The notes under the pieces: model-generated | Told to the model about the DNA's origin: nothing | The model's database searches: none | What the model saw: only the letters and a program-made list of their open reading frames with translations | NCBI GenBank assembly: GCA_016718825.1 | Contig: JADKCL010000004.1 | Span: 265,772-329,771, forward strand | Reading direction: 5' to 3' | Source: Bacteroidota bacterium | GTDB lineage: Bacteria > Bacteroidota > Bacteroidia > J057 > JADKCL01 | DNA length: 64,000 nucleotides | Position numbers and translations under genes: made by a program | Shown: piece by piece, positions 8,271 through 16,708 of the stretch | How positions within the stretch are numbered: position 1 is the first letter of the stretch | How the letters are laid out: each line of letters opens with the position of its first letter

Positions 8271-9842
8271 ATGCTGATGGAAAACGCAAAAATTCTCTGG
8301 GTCGACGACGAAATCGAACTGCTCAAACCCCATGTCAAGTTCCTCGAACTGAAAGGCTTCCAAGTCTCAACGGCCTCCAACGGCTTCGATGCCATGGAAC
8401 AGGTCCGCGCCGAATCCTTTGACATTGTTTTCCTCGACGAAAACATGCCGGGCATGTCCGGCCTCGAAGTGCTTTCAGAAATCAAAGTCCTGCACCCGCA
8501 TCTTCCCGTGGTCATGATCACCAAAAGCGAGGAGGAACACATCATGGAGGATGCCATCGGCTCCAAGATCAGCGACTACCTCATCAAACCGGTCAATCCC
8601 AGCCAAATCCTGCTCGCTTGCAAAAAGATCCTGCAAAACAAGCAACTCGTCAACCAAAAGGTCAATACGGGCTATCAGCAGGATTTCCGCAAGATCGGGA
8701 TGCAATTCTATGAGAAGAATGACTACAAAGACTGGATCGACATCTACAAGAAGCTGAGCCACTGGGAAAAGCAGATGGAAGACAATGAGGATCAGAGCAT
8801 GCTCGAGGTCCTTCATAATCAAGTCGTGGAGGCAAATCTCAACTTCAGCCGAACGGTGATGGACAATTACCTCGACTGGGTCAACAGCGACGACCTTGAC
8901 GAGCGCCCCATTCTCAGCCCGGACGTATTGCCCCAATCTGCATTCCGTGACATCGGCGACAAATACGAAAGCGTGTTTTTCATCTTGGTGGACTGCATGC
9001 GCCACGACCAATGGAAGGAACTCGAGCCGCTGATCTCCGAATACTACTACATCGAAAGCGAGCGGCATTATTACAGCATTTTGCCCACCGCGACGCAGTA
9101 TTGCCGGAATTCGATTTTTGCAGGCTTGCATCCCGGTGAAATTCAGCAGAAATACCCCCGCTACTGGAAAAATGACAACGAAGAAGGCGGCAAAAACCTC
9201 CACGAGGAAGACCTCCTGCGCGAGCACATCACCCGTCGCCGCCTCAACGCCAAGTTTTCATACCACAAAATCCTCACCAACGACGAGGGATTTTCGCTGA
9301 ATGAAAACTACAAAAACCTGCTGAAAAACGATTTCAACGCAATCGTCTACAACTTCATCGACATGCTCTCCCATTCGCGGACGGAGGTCAACATCATCCG
9401 CGAATTGGCACCCACGCCAGCGGCCTACCGGGCGGTTTCACGCAGTTGGTTCGAGCATTCGCCGCTCTTGGAATTGCTCAAAAAGCTCGCACAACACAAA
9501 GTCAAAGTGGTGATTACGAGCGACCACGGCACGGTGTATGTCAATCGCCCCGTCAAAATCATTGGCGACCGCGAAACGACGACCAACTTGCGCTACAAGC
9601 AGGGCCGCAACCTCAGCTACGACAATGAGAAGTTCCTTTTCACGATCAAGCACCCCGAGGAAGCCAAATTGCCCAAGATGAACATGAGCTCCACCTACGT
9701 GTTCACGAGCGAAGACTATTTCTTCGCCTATCCCAACAACTACAATTACTACGTCAAATTCTTCCGCGACACCTTCCAACACGGCGGCATTTCCATGCAT
9801 GAAATGATCGTGCCGTTGATCGACCTGGTCCCGAAGAAGTGA
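8271..9842 (+). CDS. porX: PorX, T9SS response regulator with PglZ domain
   Basis: 523 residues (or 521 from the second ATG at 8277, MENAKILWVDDE). An N-terminal CheY-like receiver domain has the acidic pair in WVDDE, the phospho-acceptor in VFLDENMPG and the conserved lysine in DYLIKPV. A central helical linker is followed by a PglZ/alkaline-phosphatase-like domain (VFFILVDCMRHDQW, ILPTATQYCRNSIFAGL, KVVITSDHGTVYVNRP). This exact fusion and length define PorX, which with the kinase PorY and an ECF sigma factor regulates T9SS genes in Porphyromonas; PorX also has phosphodiesterase activity. PorY is not in this window. The TGA stop lies in the first unit of a heptamer repeat. PglZ here should not be read as a BREX/Pgl phage-defence gene. 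Confidence 0.93.
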   Translation: MLMENAKILWVDDEIELLKPHVKFLELKGFQVSTASNGFDAMEQVRAESFDIVFLDENMPGMSGLEVLSEIKVLHPHLPVVMITKSEEEHIMEDAIGSKISDYLIKPVNPSQILLACKKILQNKQLVNQKVNTGYQQDFRKIGMQFYEKNDYKDWIDIYKKLSHWEKQMEDNEDQSMLEVLHNQVVEANLNFSRTVMDNYLDWVNSDDLDERPILSPDVLPQSAFRDIGDKYESVFFILVDCMRHDQWKELEPLISEYYYIESERHYYSILPTATQYCRNSIFAGLHPGEIQQKYPRYWKNDNEEGGKNLHEEDLLREHITRRRLNAKFSYHKILTNDEGFSLNENYKNLLKNDFNAIVYNFIDMLSHSRTEVNIIRELAPTPAAYRAVSRSWFEHSPLLELLKKLAQHKVKVVITSDHGTVYVNRPVKIIGDRETTTNLRYKQGRNLSYDNEKFLFTIKHPEEAKLPKMNMSSTYVFTSEDYFFAYPNNYNYYVKFFRDTFQHGGISMHEMIVPLIDLVPKK

Positions 9843-9868
9843 TAAGTGAATAGTGAAAAGTGAAAAGT
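9839..9868 (+). repeat. Heptamer tandem repeat GTGAAAA x4
   Basis: Units GTGATAA, GTGAATA, GTGAAAA, GTGAAAA in perfect 7-base register. The first unit contains the porX stop codon. Sense TGA occurs once per unit, so stops appear in all three frames. Confidence 0.8.
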
Positions 9869-9885
9869 CGGGTAACCGCTGTTGA

Positions 9886-10044
9886 CTTTGCGTCCTTCGC
9901 GAACCGGCGCCTGTCCCGCCTGCGGGGCGCACTTTGCGTTTAAGTCAGCGTTGATCATACCCCACGGACCGTGGGCCGGTAGCAGCTCCTCCTTTGCGTC
10001 CTTCGCGAACGTTGGCGCCCGGCGCCTGTCCCGCGTGCGGGGCG
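9886..10044. repeat. Direct repeat pair in porX-tsaE gap
   Basis: The ~45-base sequence CTTTGCGTCCTTCGCGAAC...GGCGCCTGTCCCGC.TGCGGGGCG occurs at 9886-9929 and again, with an insertion, at 9992-10044. The rest of the ~300-base porX-tsaE gap contains no gene-like frame. CTTTGCG-type strings recur around 12730-12770 and 49700-49780. Confidence 0.6.
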
Positions 10045-10111
10045 TTTAAATACAAAGCTTTCAACCCCAACAATGCGGAAAACTCGTGTTGGGCATTCGC
10101 TGCAATGCGAT

Positions 10112-10119
10112 TACCTTTG
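10112..10119 (+). promoter_or_regulatory. -7 box TACCTTTG for tsaE-ald
   Basis: A perfect TAnnTTTG match 28 bases before the chosen tsaE ATG. It supports starting tsaE at 10147 and not at the upstream ATG at 9994, since the longer frame would begin before the promoter. Confidence 0.6.
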
Positions 10120-10146
10120 TATTTATGCACAGGACAATGCTTTGAC

Positions 10147-10593
10147 ATGGGGCAACCGCTGACCCAAAACGACGTGACATCCATCGAGACCCACGATCTC
10201 GACGATGTGCGTTTGGCTGCTGCCAAAATACTGGAGAGCTGCGGTTCTCACAGGATTTTCGCATTTTACGGCACCATGGGCGCAGGCAAAACCACCCTCA
10301 TCAAATCCATCTGCGAATTGCTCGGCAGCGAAGACGTGGTCAAAAGCCCGACGTTTTCCATTGTCAATGAGTACGATAGTCCCGCAGGAAGCATTTTCCA
10401 CTTTGACTTCTACCGAATCGAGAACCTCGCAGAGGTCTTTGACATTGGCTTTGAAGAATACCTCGCATCCGGCAGCTATTGCTTCATGGAATGGCCTGAG
10501 CTCATCGAGCCGCTTGTTCCTGAAGAAGCCGTCACAATCAACATCACGGTCACGGGGCCGGAACAAAGAAAGATCACAATTGCAATGCATTAA
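10147..10593 (+). CDS. tsaE: TsaE, tRNA t6A biosynthesis ATPase
   Basis: 148 residues, the normal size of the YjeE/TsaE family. The P-loop GTMGAGKTTLIKS (residues ~40-52), switch region VVKSPTFSIVNEY and HFDFYRI are all present. TsaE is the ATPase partner of TsaB-TsaD in making N6-threonylcarbamoyladenosine at position 37 of ANN-decoding tRNAs. The frame is open upstream to 9994 through repeat DNA; the ATG at 10147 lies just behind a promoter and is the right one. The stop is three bases before the alanine dehydrogenase gene, so the two form an operon, an arrangement seen elsewhere in Bacteroidota. Confidence 0.92.
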   Translation: MGQPLTQNDVTSIETHDLDDVRLAAAKILESCGSHRIFAFYGTMGAGKTTLIKSICELLGSEDVVKSPTFSIVNEYDSPAGSIFHFDFYRIENLAEVFDIGFEEYLASGSYCFMEWPELIEPLVPEEAVTINITVTGPEQRKITIAMH

Positions 10594-10596
10594 GGC

Positions 10597-11832
10597 ATGG
10601 GGAAATCTAAAATAGGCGGCGGAATACTTGGCGGACTCAATCCCACGGCTTGGGCGGTTCCCATGGAAATGCCCACCAAGGTGCGGCGGGAAAAAAAGGT
10701 GATGCGCATTGGCGTACCCAAAGAGTCGGATCCTTCCGAATACCGCGTGGCACTCACGCCTGAATCCGTCGGCATCCTCGTCGCCAATGGCCACGAAGTA
10801 TTTGTCCAAAAAGGCGCGGGCGAAGACAGCAGCTATCCCGACGGTGCCTACAATGCCGCCGGTGCCCATCTTTGCTACACGCTCGAAGACATTTATACCA
10901 AAGCAGAGACCATTGTCAAGGTTTCTCCCCTTTCCACCGACGAATTGGAAATGCTGCGGCCGCATCAAACGCTGATTTCGGCGGTGAACATGGGCAGCAT
11001 GAGCGCGGAACATATCCGCACGATGAGCCGCAAAAACATCCTGGCCATCGGCTTTGAATTTTTGCAGTCCGGCGACGGCGAATTGCCACTCGTGCAAAGC
11101 ATGAGCGAAATCGCCGGTGTGACCTGCATCCACATCGCCTCCGAATTGCTGAGCAAGCATACGGGCGGCAAAGGCCTCCTTTTTGGCGGCATCACGGGCG
11201 TACCGCCTGCGGTGGTGACCATCATCGGTGCCGGCACCGTGGGCTTGGGCGCGGCGCGTACCGCCTTGGGCATGGGCGCCACCGTGCGCGTGATCGACGA
11301 GGAAGTGCATCAACTCCGCAACCTGGAGCAGGCCCTTGGGCAGCGGATTCAGACTGCGATCAGCCTTCACAACTACATCGAGGATTTTGTTTTGAGCAGC
11401 GACGTCATCATCGGCGCCGCCTTCAAGCCCGGCCACCGCGCCCCGATCGTAGTCACCGAAGACATGGTCGCCAACATGCGCGAAGGTTCGGTCATCGTCG
11501 ACGTCGCCATCGACCAAGGTGGCTGCGTGGAGACGAGCCGCCCCACCACGCACAAGCAACCGAGCTTTGTCGAGCACGATGTCATCCATTATTGTGTGCC
11601 CAACATCGCCTCGCGCGTGCCCGCAACCGCATCCGCAGCCGTGAGCAACATCTTGGGGCCTTTGCTCATCAAAGCAGGCGACATGGGCGGCATGGAGCAA
11701 CTCATGAAAATCAACGAAGGCGTGAAACACGGGGTGTACATCTACCGCAGGCATTTGACGAAACGTTCGATGGCCAACATTTTTGGTCTCGAATTCATGG
11801 ACATCAACCTGCTTGTGGCGAGCACGCTCTGA
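10597..11832 (+). CDS. ald: Alanine dehydrogenase
   Basis: 411 residues. The N-terminal AlaDh/PNT domain is seen in RIGVPKESDPSEYRVALTPESV (split by conserved Lys and Arg), and the Rossmann NAD-binding core is GAGTVGLGAARTALGMGA followed by VRVID. The later IVDVAIDQGG and HYCVPNIASRVPATAS are hallmark segments. The enzyme interconverts L-alanine and pyruvate with NAD and ammonia. The ~35-residue N-terminal extension before MRIGVPKE is usual in the Bacteroidota form of this protein. It is three bases behind tsaE and is probably driven from the same promoter. Confidence 0.9.
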   Translation: MGKSKIGGGILGGLNPTAWAVPMEMPTKVRREKKVMRIGVPKESDPSEYRVALTPESVGILVANGHEVFVQKGAGEDSSYPDGAYNAAGAHLCYTLEDIYTKAETIVKVSPLSTDELEMLRPHQTLISAVNMGSMSAEHIRTMSRKNILAIGFEFLQSGDGELPLVQSMSEIAGVTCIHIASELLSKHTGGKGLLFGGITGVPPAVVTIIGAGTVGLGAARTALGMGATVRVIDEEVHQLRNLEQALGQRIQTAISLHNYIEDFVLSSDVIIGAAFKPGHRAPIVVTEDMVANMREGSVIVDVAIDQGGCVETSRPTTHKQPSFVEHDVIHYCVPNIASRVPATASAAVSNILGPLLIKAGDMGGMEQLMKINEGVKHGVYIYRRHLTKRSMANIFGLEFMDINLLVASTL

Positions 11833-11952
11833 GCAGCTAAAATGTTGCAGATTAAGCGTTCAACGTTGCTAAATTCACGGATTCAGACGAATTTTATCCA
11901 TTGGCACACGTTTTGCAACGATATTTGTGGATTAATACCGAAAATCAATTTT

Positions 11953-12639
11953 ATGAAGAAAATCTCACTCATCGCAGCGTTCCTCACAGTCCTCTTTGTT
12001 TCCGGATGGGCACAAAAAGCCACCGAAGGGACTGAAAAATCTCCCCTCGGCACCGATGGCAAATGCTTGACTGTCGAATTGACAGGTCAGCAGAAGAATG
12101 TCGAGGCCGTCATGGAAGACAAATTCAAGAAGCTGAAAGGCAAAAAGGAAAAAGGCTACGAAGCGTTCAAAGCGCAGGTCTTTCCTGAAATTTCCTCCAA
12201 CATGATCGACATTTACTACAAAGTCGAAACCAAGAAGGAAAATGAAAGCAAGGTGATCCTGTTCCTTTCGACGGGTTATGATAACTGGTTGAACCCAACC
12301 GATCATGCCTCCGAATTGAACAATGCCAAGAAAATGCTCGAAGGTTTGGCAAAAGAAGTGCGCACCTACGAATTGAACTTGGCCATCGAAGCCCAAACAA
12401 AAGTATTGGAAGGCGAAGTGAAAGAGCAAGCCGACCTCGAAAAGGAATTGGCCAAATTGGGTTCCGATCTCGAAAAACTCCAAAAGGAAATCGAGGAAAA
12501 CAAGAAGACCCAAGAGCTGAACAAGAAGACCCAAGAAGAGCAAAAGAAGACCATCGAAAACGAGAAAAAGACCCTCGATGAACTTCAAAAGCAACTCGGG
12601 CAGGTCGGAAGTAATTGGCAGTTAGCGCTTAGCAGTTAG
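11953..12639 (+). CDS. Secreted coiled-coil protein, unknown
   Basis: 228 residues from the ATG of MKKISLIAAFLTVLF; signal peptide ends near SGWAQ. The middle has a compact segment (VILFLSTGYDNWLNPTD), and residues ~130-215 are a Lys/Glu-rich coiled coil with repeats such as KKTQELNKKTQEEQKKT. Periplasmic or surface location is inferred. I do not recognise the family. The last residues (WQLALSS) are encoded by a GCAGTTA heptamer array and the stop codon is supplied by the array, so the original C-terminus may have been replaced. A strong hairpin terminator follows. Confidence 0.75.
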   Translation: MKKISLIAAFLTVLFVSGWAQKATEGTEKSPLGTDGKCLTVELTGQQKNVEAVMEDKFKKLKGKKEKGYEAFKAQVFPEISSNMIDIYYKVETKKENESKVILFLSTGYDNWLNPTDHASELNNAKKMLEGLAKEVRTYELNLAIEAQTKVLEGEVKEQADLEKELAKLGSDLEKLQKEIEENKKTQELNKKTQEEQKKTIENEKKTLDELQKQLGQVGSNWQLALSS

Positions 12640-12650
12640 CAGTTAGCAGT
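12618..12650 (+). repeat. Heptamer tandem repeat GCAGTTA x4
   Basis: Units GCAGTTA, GCGCTTA, GCAGTTA, GCAGTTA plus GCAGT. The array encodes the last residues and the TAG stop of the coiled-coil protein gene. Confidence 0.85.
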
Positions 12651-12652
12651 GG

Positions 12653-12688
12653 AAAATGGGAAATGAGCGATTGTTCATTTCCCATTTT
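12653..12688 (+). terminator. Rho-independent terminator
   Basis: A perfect 14-base stem (AAAATGGGAAATGA / TCATTTCCCATTTT) with an eight-base loop, directly behind the coiled-coil gene; the right arm ends in TTTT. The A/T ends make it usable from both strands for the convergent gene at 12885. Confidence 0.75.
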
Positions 12689-12884
12689 GCTTCACTGTCA
12701 ATGGCTTAGGGCAAACTCGAACGATTCATTGCGGACTTTGCGAACCTCTGCGGCCTTTGCGTTTCAAAAAGACAAAGGAAAACGTTAAGAACGCATGGTT
12801 CGCAAAGTTTTCGAAATGGGTTCCTTGGTTTTCGTTTTCAAATGCTCCAAACAATGACTAAAAAAACTTCTACCTTTCTCACTA

Positions 12885-14363
12885 CTAACTCCTTATCCCC
12901 TTCCCTCCGATCTTCGCCTTGAGCCAATGCACGACAAATACAAAATTGTCGGCGCGGACCTGCATGCCGCCGCTGAGGTAGGCCTGCACATTTTCGAGAC
13001 AACGGGCCATTTCCTGCAGAATCTCCTCTTTACCGGCCATGCCGATCATTCTGCCCATGTGGTCGCCCAGGATGCGTTCGATTTCGTAGGCGGGTGCCTT
13101 CTTTTGCCATTGTCGCCGCCAAGCGCGCAACAGGGTCGCAATCGCATCCAAATCTTCCTGTTCCCAGGCAAAAATCAGCAGAAAGGTCTTGCAGGCTGCT
13201 TGATAGTTGATCCGTCCCGCCGGATTCTCGACCACCTCCTTGGCGTAGCGTTGCGCGCGGCGCAGGTCGCCTGCCATCCAAAATACAATCGCAAACAGGT
13301 AGCGAATGTAGGCCAAAGTCGCCGCAGGCGTGCTCTCCGCATGCGCCCGCAAGCCCGCGAGCAGGTAGCTCATGTGTGTGCGCAGTGGCGCCACATCCCC
13401 GCTCAGCAATGTGTACGTGCAGATATTCGTCGCGAAATTGAGGAAAATACTGCGTGCAACATTGTCTTGATTCGCCTTGATATTCAGCAACTTCAACGTC
13501 GCAGCCAACGAAGCCTCGTATTGCCCGATGGCATTCAGGCAAGTCCCGTAACCACCAAGCGAAAACACATAACGCACGGTTTCCTCGGCGATCAGAAACG
13601 GATGCTGTTCAAACAATTGCAAGGTCTTTTCCAATACCAAGGCGCGGTTGGCAAAGTCGAGCTGCTGCATCCGGATCACGTTCCAGATGCGGTGCTTGAG
13701 GGATTGACCGCGAACCGGCAAAGCCTCATCGGGCAGCGACAGTGTAGGGTGGCGTTCGATTTCCGCAACAAGCTCCGGCCCAAAATGCCCCGACTGCGAA
13801 CTTTTGTCCAATACAGCATTCAAGTCGCGGTCGTGCAGGTTTTTGAGCTGTTGCAGCAATTCGAGCTTTCCAAAGGCAAGGCTGCGATCGGCCACCACGG
13901 CTTCGCGGCGCTGCTGCAGGGTTTTGACGGGCGCCACAAAAGGCAAAGCCACCAATTCGTAGTCGGCCAAGGCCCGCAAGGCATCCAATCGCTCCTCCAC
14001 CACGGCAATTTCCCGCGCTTGCTCGATCCGCTTCATCGCAAAATGGTACAACGACCGGTCCAACAGGATGCGAATCTCCGTCAACCTATTCTGCATCAGC
14101 GTTTCCGGGTGCTCGTCATACACCGCAAGCATGCGCAAGAGCAAGTTGGTCAGATGGTTTTTGGCTTCGGAGAAATTGGCGAAGTCAAAGGCGGTCTTGA
14201 GTGCAGCCTCGTTGTAGGTCTTCTGCCCTTCGATCGCGCGGTAGAGTTGCACGTATTTGAGATCGCTCCGTTTCCCGCGCACGCGCGCAAACCGCATGAA
14301 ATTGTCCTTGTCTGCCTTGGACATCGAATGAATCAATTCAAACAGGAATTCAGAATTTTTCAT
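12885..14363 (-). CDS. Helical-repeat (TPR-like) protein, unknown
   Basis: 492 residues, nearly all alpha-helical, with no signal peptide: MKNSEFLFELIHSMSKADKDNFMRFA at the start and many helix-turn-helix pairs such as AQRYAKEVVENPAGRINYQAACKTF (two segments). The pattern suggests an alpha-solenoid of degenerate TPR units acting as a protein-binding scaffold in the cytoplasm. The N-terminal ~70 residues recur in a family of large unannotated Bacteroidota proteins. No enzymatic motif is visible. It is transcribed alone, convergent with the coiled-coil gene. Confidence 0.75.
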   Translation of the reverse strand: MKNSEFLFELIHSMSKADKDNFMRFARVRGKRSDLKYVQLYRAIEGQKTYNEAALKTAFDFANFSEAKNHLTNLLLRMLAVYDEHPETLMQNRLTEIRILLDRSLYHFAMKRIEQAREIAVVEERLDALRALADYELVALPFVAPVKTLQQRREAVVADRSLAFGKLELLQQLKNLHDRDLNAVLDKSSQSGHFGPELVAEIERHPTLSLPDEALPVRGQSLKHRIWNVIRMQQLDFANRALVLEKTLQLFEQHPFLIAEETVRYVFSLGGYGTCLNAIGQYEASLAATLKLLNIKANQDNVARSIFLNFATNICTYTLLSGDVAPLRTHMSYLLAGLRAHAESTPAATLAYIRYLFAIVFWMAGDLRRAQRYAKEVVENPAGRINYQAACKTFLLIFAWEQEDLDAIATLLRAWRRQWQKKAPAYEIERILGDHMGRMIGMAGKEEILQEMARCLENVQAYLSGGMQVRADNFVFVVHWLKAKIGGKGIRS

Positions 14364-14681
14364 GAAAAATCAACCCGAAAAAATCGGCCATGGAAACAGA
14401 CCAATCATTTGATAATGATTGCATTATTTTAGATATTCTCCAAAAGCAAAACTTATTTTTTATCGAAACTGGCTTGAGTTCCAGCGAGGGATGGGGCAAA
14501 TTCGTATCGTAGCCTGAAACGGTTGCCAGATCGGTCCGCGAGACCCGTTCTTTCGCAAAACGTAAAGCATTGACAAAATTCTATACTGTACCCGGTTGAA
14601 TGCCTAATTGTACACCAGCCGCCGGCGGCTGGGAACATGGAGATAGTATGGAGCAGGTGCGAATCCTGCAAGCAAAGGTCT
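14364..14681. other. Intergenic gap with small hairpins
   Basis: Between the starts and ends of flanking minus-strand genes I see no open frame with coding character. It holds a CCGCCGGCGG palindrome (~14619) and two nested short stems on the plus strand (AGATAG...CTATCT around GCAGG...CCTGC, ~14640-14686). No RNA family could be assigned. Confidence 0.4.
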
Positions 14682-15092
14682 CTATCTGTCGCGACGGATG
14701 GGGGCTTTTGTTTTGTGGCTATAGCGAAGGGGGCATTGACGGTGGCAAGGGGTGGGTGTGAGGCAATAGCGAAGGGGCGCACGTTCGCAAGGCGGCTCAC
14801 ACGTGAACTGCGCCCCTTCGCTAATTCTCACACTCCTCACTCTCAACGCATTCACAGCCGTCACCCTTAAAACCTCGGGTGCAGCCTTCTTGATGGCCTC
14901 TTCAAGGCCGGCTTTCATGGTCATATGGCTCATGTGGCAGGTTTCGCAGCTGCCCATCAGTTCCAATTCGACGGAGAGGTCGTCGTGGATTGCGTGGATG
15001 CGCACATCGCCGCCGTCACTGCGGAGGTAGGGCCGCACCGATTCCAGTGCCTGCTCGACACGTTGCCACAAACTGCTATTTTCGTCGTTCAT
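14682..15092 (-). CDS. NifU-like Fe-S scaffold/carrier protein
   Basis: The first ~80 residues are a NifU C-terminal domain: VRPYLRSDGGDVRIHAI, then GSCETCHMSHMTMKAGLE with the CxxC cluster ligands. Such proteins assemble or deliver Fe-S clusters. The start is one of two adjacent ATGs (15095 or 15092), 1-4 bases after mrp, so the pair is an Fe-S operon. The family normally ends near VTAVN; here the frame continues ~50 more residues (ALRVRSVRISEGAQF...) through a palindrome at 14767-14823. That tail looks like translated intergenic repeat, from stop-codon loss or an unseen frameshift. Confidence 0.85.
   Translation of the reverse strand: MNDENSSLWQRVEQALESVRPYLRSDGGDVRIHAIHDDLSVELELMGSCETCHMSHMTMKAGLEEAIKKAAPEVLRVTAVNALRVRSVRISEGAQFTCEPPCERAPLRYCLTPTPCHRQCPLRYSHKTKAPIRRDR
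14767..14823. repeat. Palindromic repeat within NifU C-terminal extension
   Basis: TAGCGAAGGGGCGCA and TGCGCCCCTTCGCTA are inverted 15-base arms; a third copy of AGCGAAGGGG lies at ~14724. The element resembles REP palindromes and lies inside the nominal coding frame of the NifU-like gene. Confidence 0.6.
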
Positions 15093-15096
15093 CATT

Positions 15097-16190
15097 CTAT
15101 TGTACCTGCATCTGTACCTTGGCTGTCGGAGGCGTCTGCGAATTGCGAATCGCCACCTGCCTTGCCACTTCGGCTGCAACACTTGCAAAAGCCTTCCCTG
15201 TTGGCGAATCCATATTCAAGGCGGAAGGATTTCCTTCATCACCCCGCGTCCGCACATCCTCGACCAATGGAATCTGCCCCAACAGCGGAATTCCCAAGGT
15301 TTCGGCGAGTCTCGCGCCTCCATCCTGCCCGAAAATGAAATATTTCTTATCCGGAAGGTCCTCAGGAACAAAGAACGCCATATTCTCTACAATTCCCAAC
15401 AACGGGACATTGACTTGTGGCGTACGGAACATCTCCGCGCCTTTGCGGGCATCGGCGAGGGCGACCTTTTGCGGTGTCGTCACCAACACCACACCCGTCA
15501 CGGGCAATTGTTGCACGATGTCAAGTGCAAATCCCCCGTTCCGGGCGGCATGTCCAGGACGAGATAGTCGATTTCGCCCCATTCGGTGTCGAAAATGAGC
15601 TGTTGCAAGGCTTTGCTTGCCATCGGCCCGCGCCAGACAATGGCATGCTCGGCCGGCACGAGGAAGCCGATCGAATTGACCTTGACGCCATGGCGTTCGA
15701 TGGGAATCATCAGGTCGCGGTCGCCGACTTTTTGCACCATCGGCACCTTCCCTTCGAGTCCGAACATGATCGGCACGCTCGGACCGTAGATGTCGGCATC
15801 ACAAAGCGCGACCCGTGCCCCGCTTTGAGCCAGGGAAACCGCCAAATTGGCCGCCACGGTCGACTTGCCGACTCCGCCCTTGCCCGAAACGACGGCGATG
15901 ATGTTGCGCACGTTGGGAAGGCGGTCTTGACGGGCCACCGTCGTGACATTCGCCGTCATAAAAGGCTCAACAACAGCACCGGGATGCACATATTTCTGAA
16001 TCGCCGCGATGCAATCGGCCTTGATCTTCTCCTTCATCGGACAAGCCGGCGTCGTCAACACAACTGTAAATGCCACCTTGAGTCCGTTGACGGAGATATC
16101 CTTGATCATTCCAAGGGTTACCAAATCCTTTTTCAAGTCCGGATCTTGGACATGCCGAAGGGCTGAGAGTACTTTTTCTGCGGAAATCAT
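15097..16190 (-). CDS. mrp: Mrp/NBP35 P-loop ATPase, frameshifted
   Basis: The 5' part (16190 to ~15520) encodes an N-terminal MIP18/DUF59 domain and the ParA-like ATPase: Walker A SGKGGVGKSTVAAN, LCDADIYGPSVP, YLVLDMPPGTGDLHLT. At ~15519-15521 the frame shifts and continues as IVQQLPVTGVVLVTTPQ...GIVENMAFF to the normal C-terminus at 15097. Restoring one base (ACATC to ACxATC) gives an intact ~365-residue protein, so this is a single-base deletion, probably a consensus error. Mrp proteins carry and transfer Fe-S clusters. No CxxC bridging pair is visible in the NMAFFVPED segment, where many homologues have cysteines. The NifU-like gene follows directly. Confidence 0.82.
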
Positions 16191-16708
16191 GTTGCAATGC
16201 TCAATCGAGTCGCTAAACTAACGGTTTTTGATGGGATAACCCGTTTGAAACGATAAGGTTCCGTCATCTTCCTCGCATCATTTCAATTCAGCCAAAATCG
16301 TGCCCATCCAAGATTTCAATTTTCAGATCAAAAAGGGCAGGAAATGCTCCCCGGCTTTCAACCGCATCTCTTCCAACCCTATCTGAATCAACACTAGGGT
16401 TCAATGCCACAAAAAGTGCAACCACCAAAGTTCCGCTTTTAATACTTTGCCGATGCCTGCACTTTTCCTTGTTTGAACCCTTAGGTGCCTTCCCAATCAA
16501 AAAACTGGGTCCAAGGCAAACGATTCAGGAACCATCAAATCAACTAGATTCGGCCCGGTGCCAACCTGATGAAAAGACGGAACCAATACGTTAGGACCAA
16601 ATCGAGCGCAACCCATTTTACTTGACAGCGTTTCGGATGGAATATGCAGAACTGGATAGATATTCCTATTTTACATCCGAATAATTAAGACATCATCATT
16701 TCTAGCTT
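16191..16708. other. Intergenic region, no gene seen
   Basis: About 518 bases between divergent mrp and the glycine-rich T9SS substrate. Frames inside are short and without coding character. The AT-rich 60 bases before 16709 probably hold the promoter of the plus-strand gene, but no convincing TAnnTTTG box was found. Confidence 0.4.

Noticed and set aside
8271..9842. PglZ protein as a BREX/Pgl phage-defence gene
   Set aside because: The receiver-linker-PglZ order and 520-residue length identify PorX; no pglX, brxC or related gene is nearby.
10123..11754. Minus-strand 543-codon open frame
   Set aside because: Antisense of tsaE and ald; His/Asp/Ala-rich composition without any motif.
14637..14690. 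Riboswitch-like GCAGGTGCGAATCCTGC segment
   Set aside because: It resembles part of a cobalamin-riboswitch core, but the remaining conserved blocks are missing and no plus-strand gene follows.
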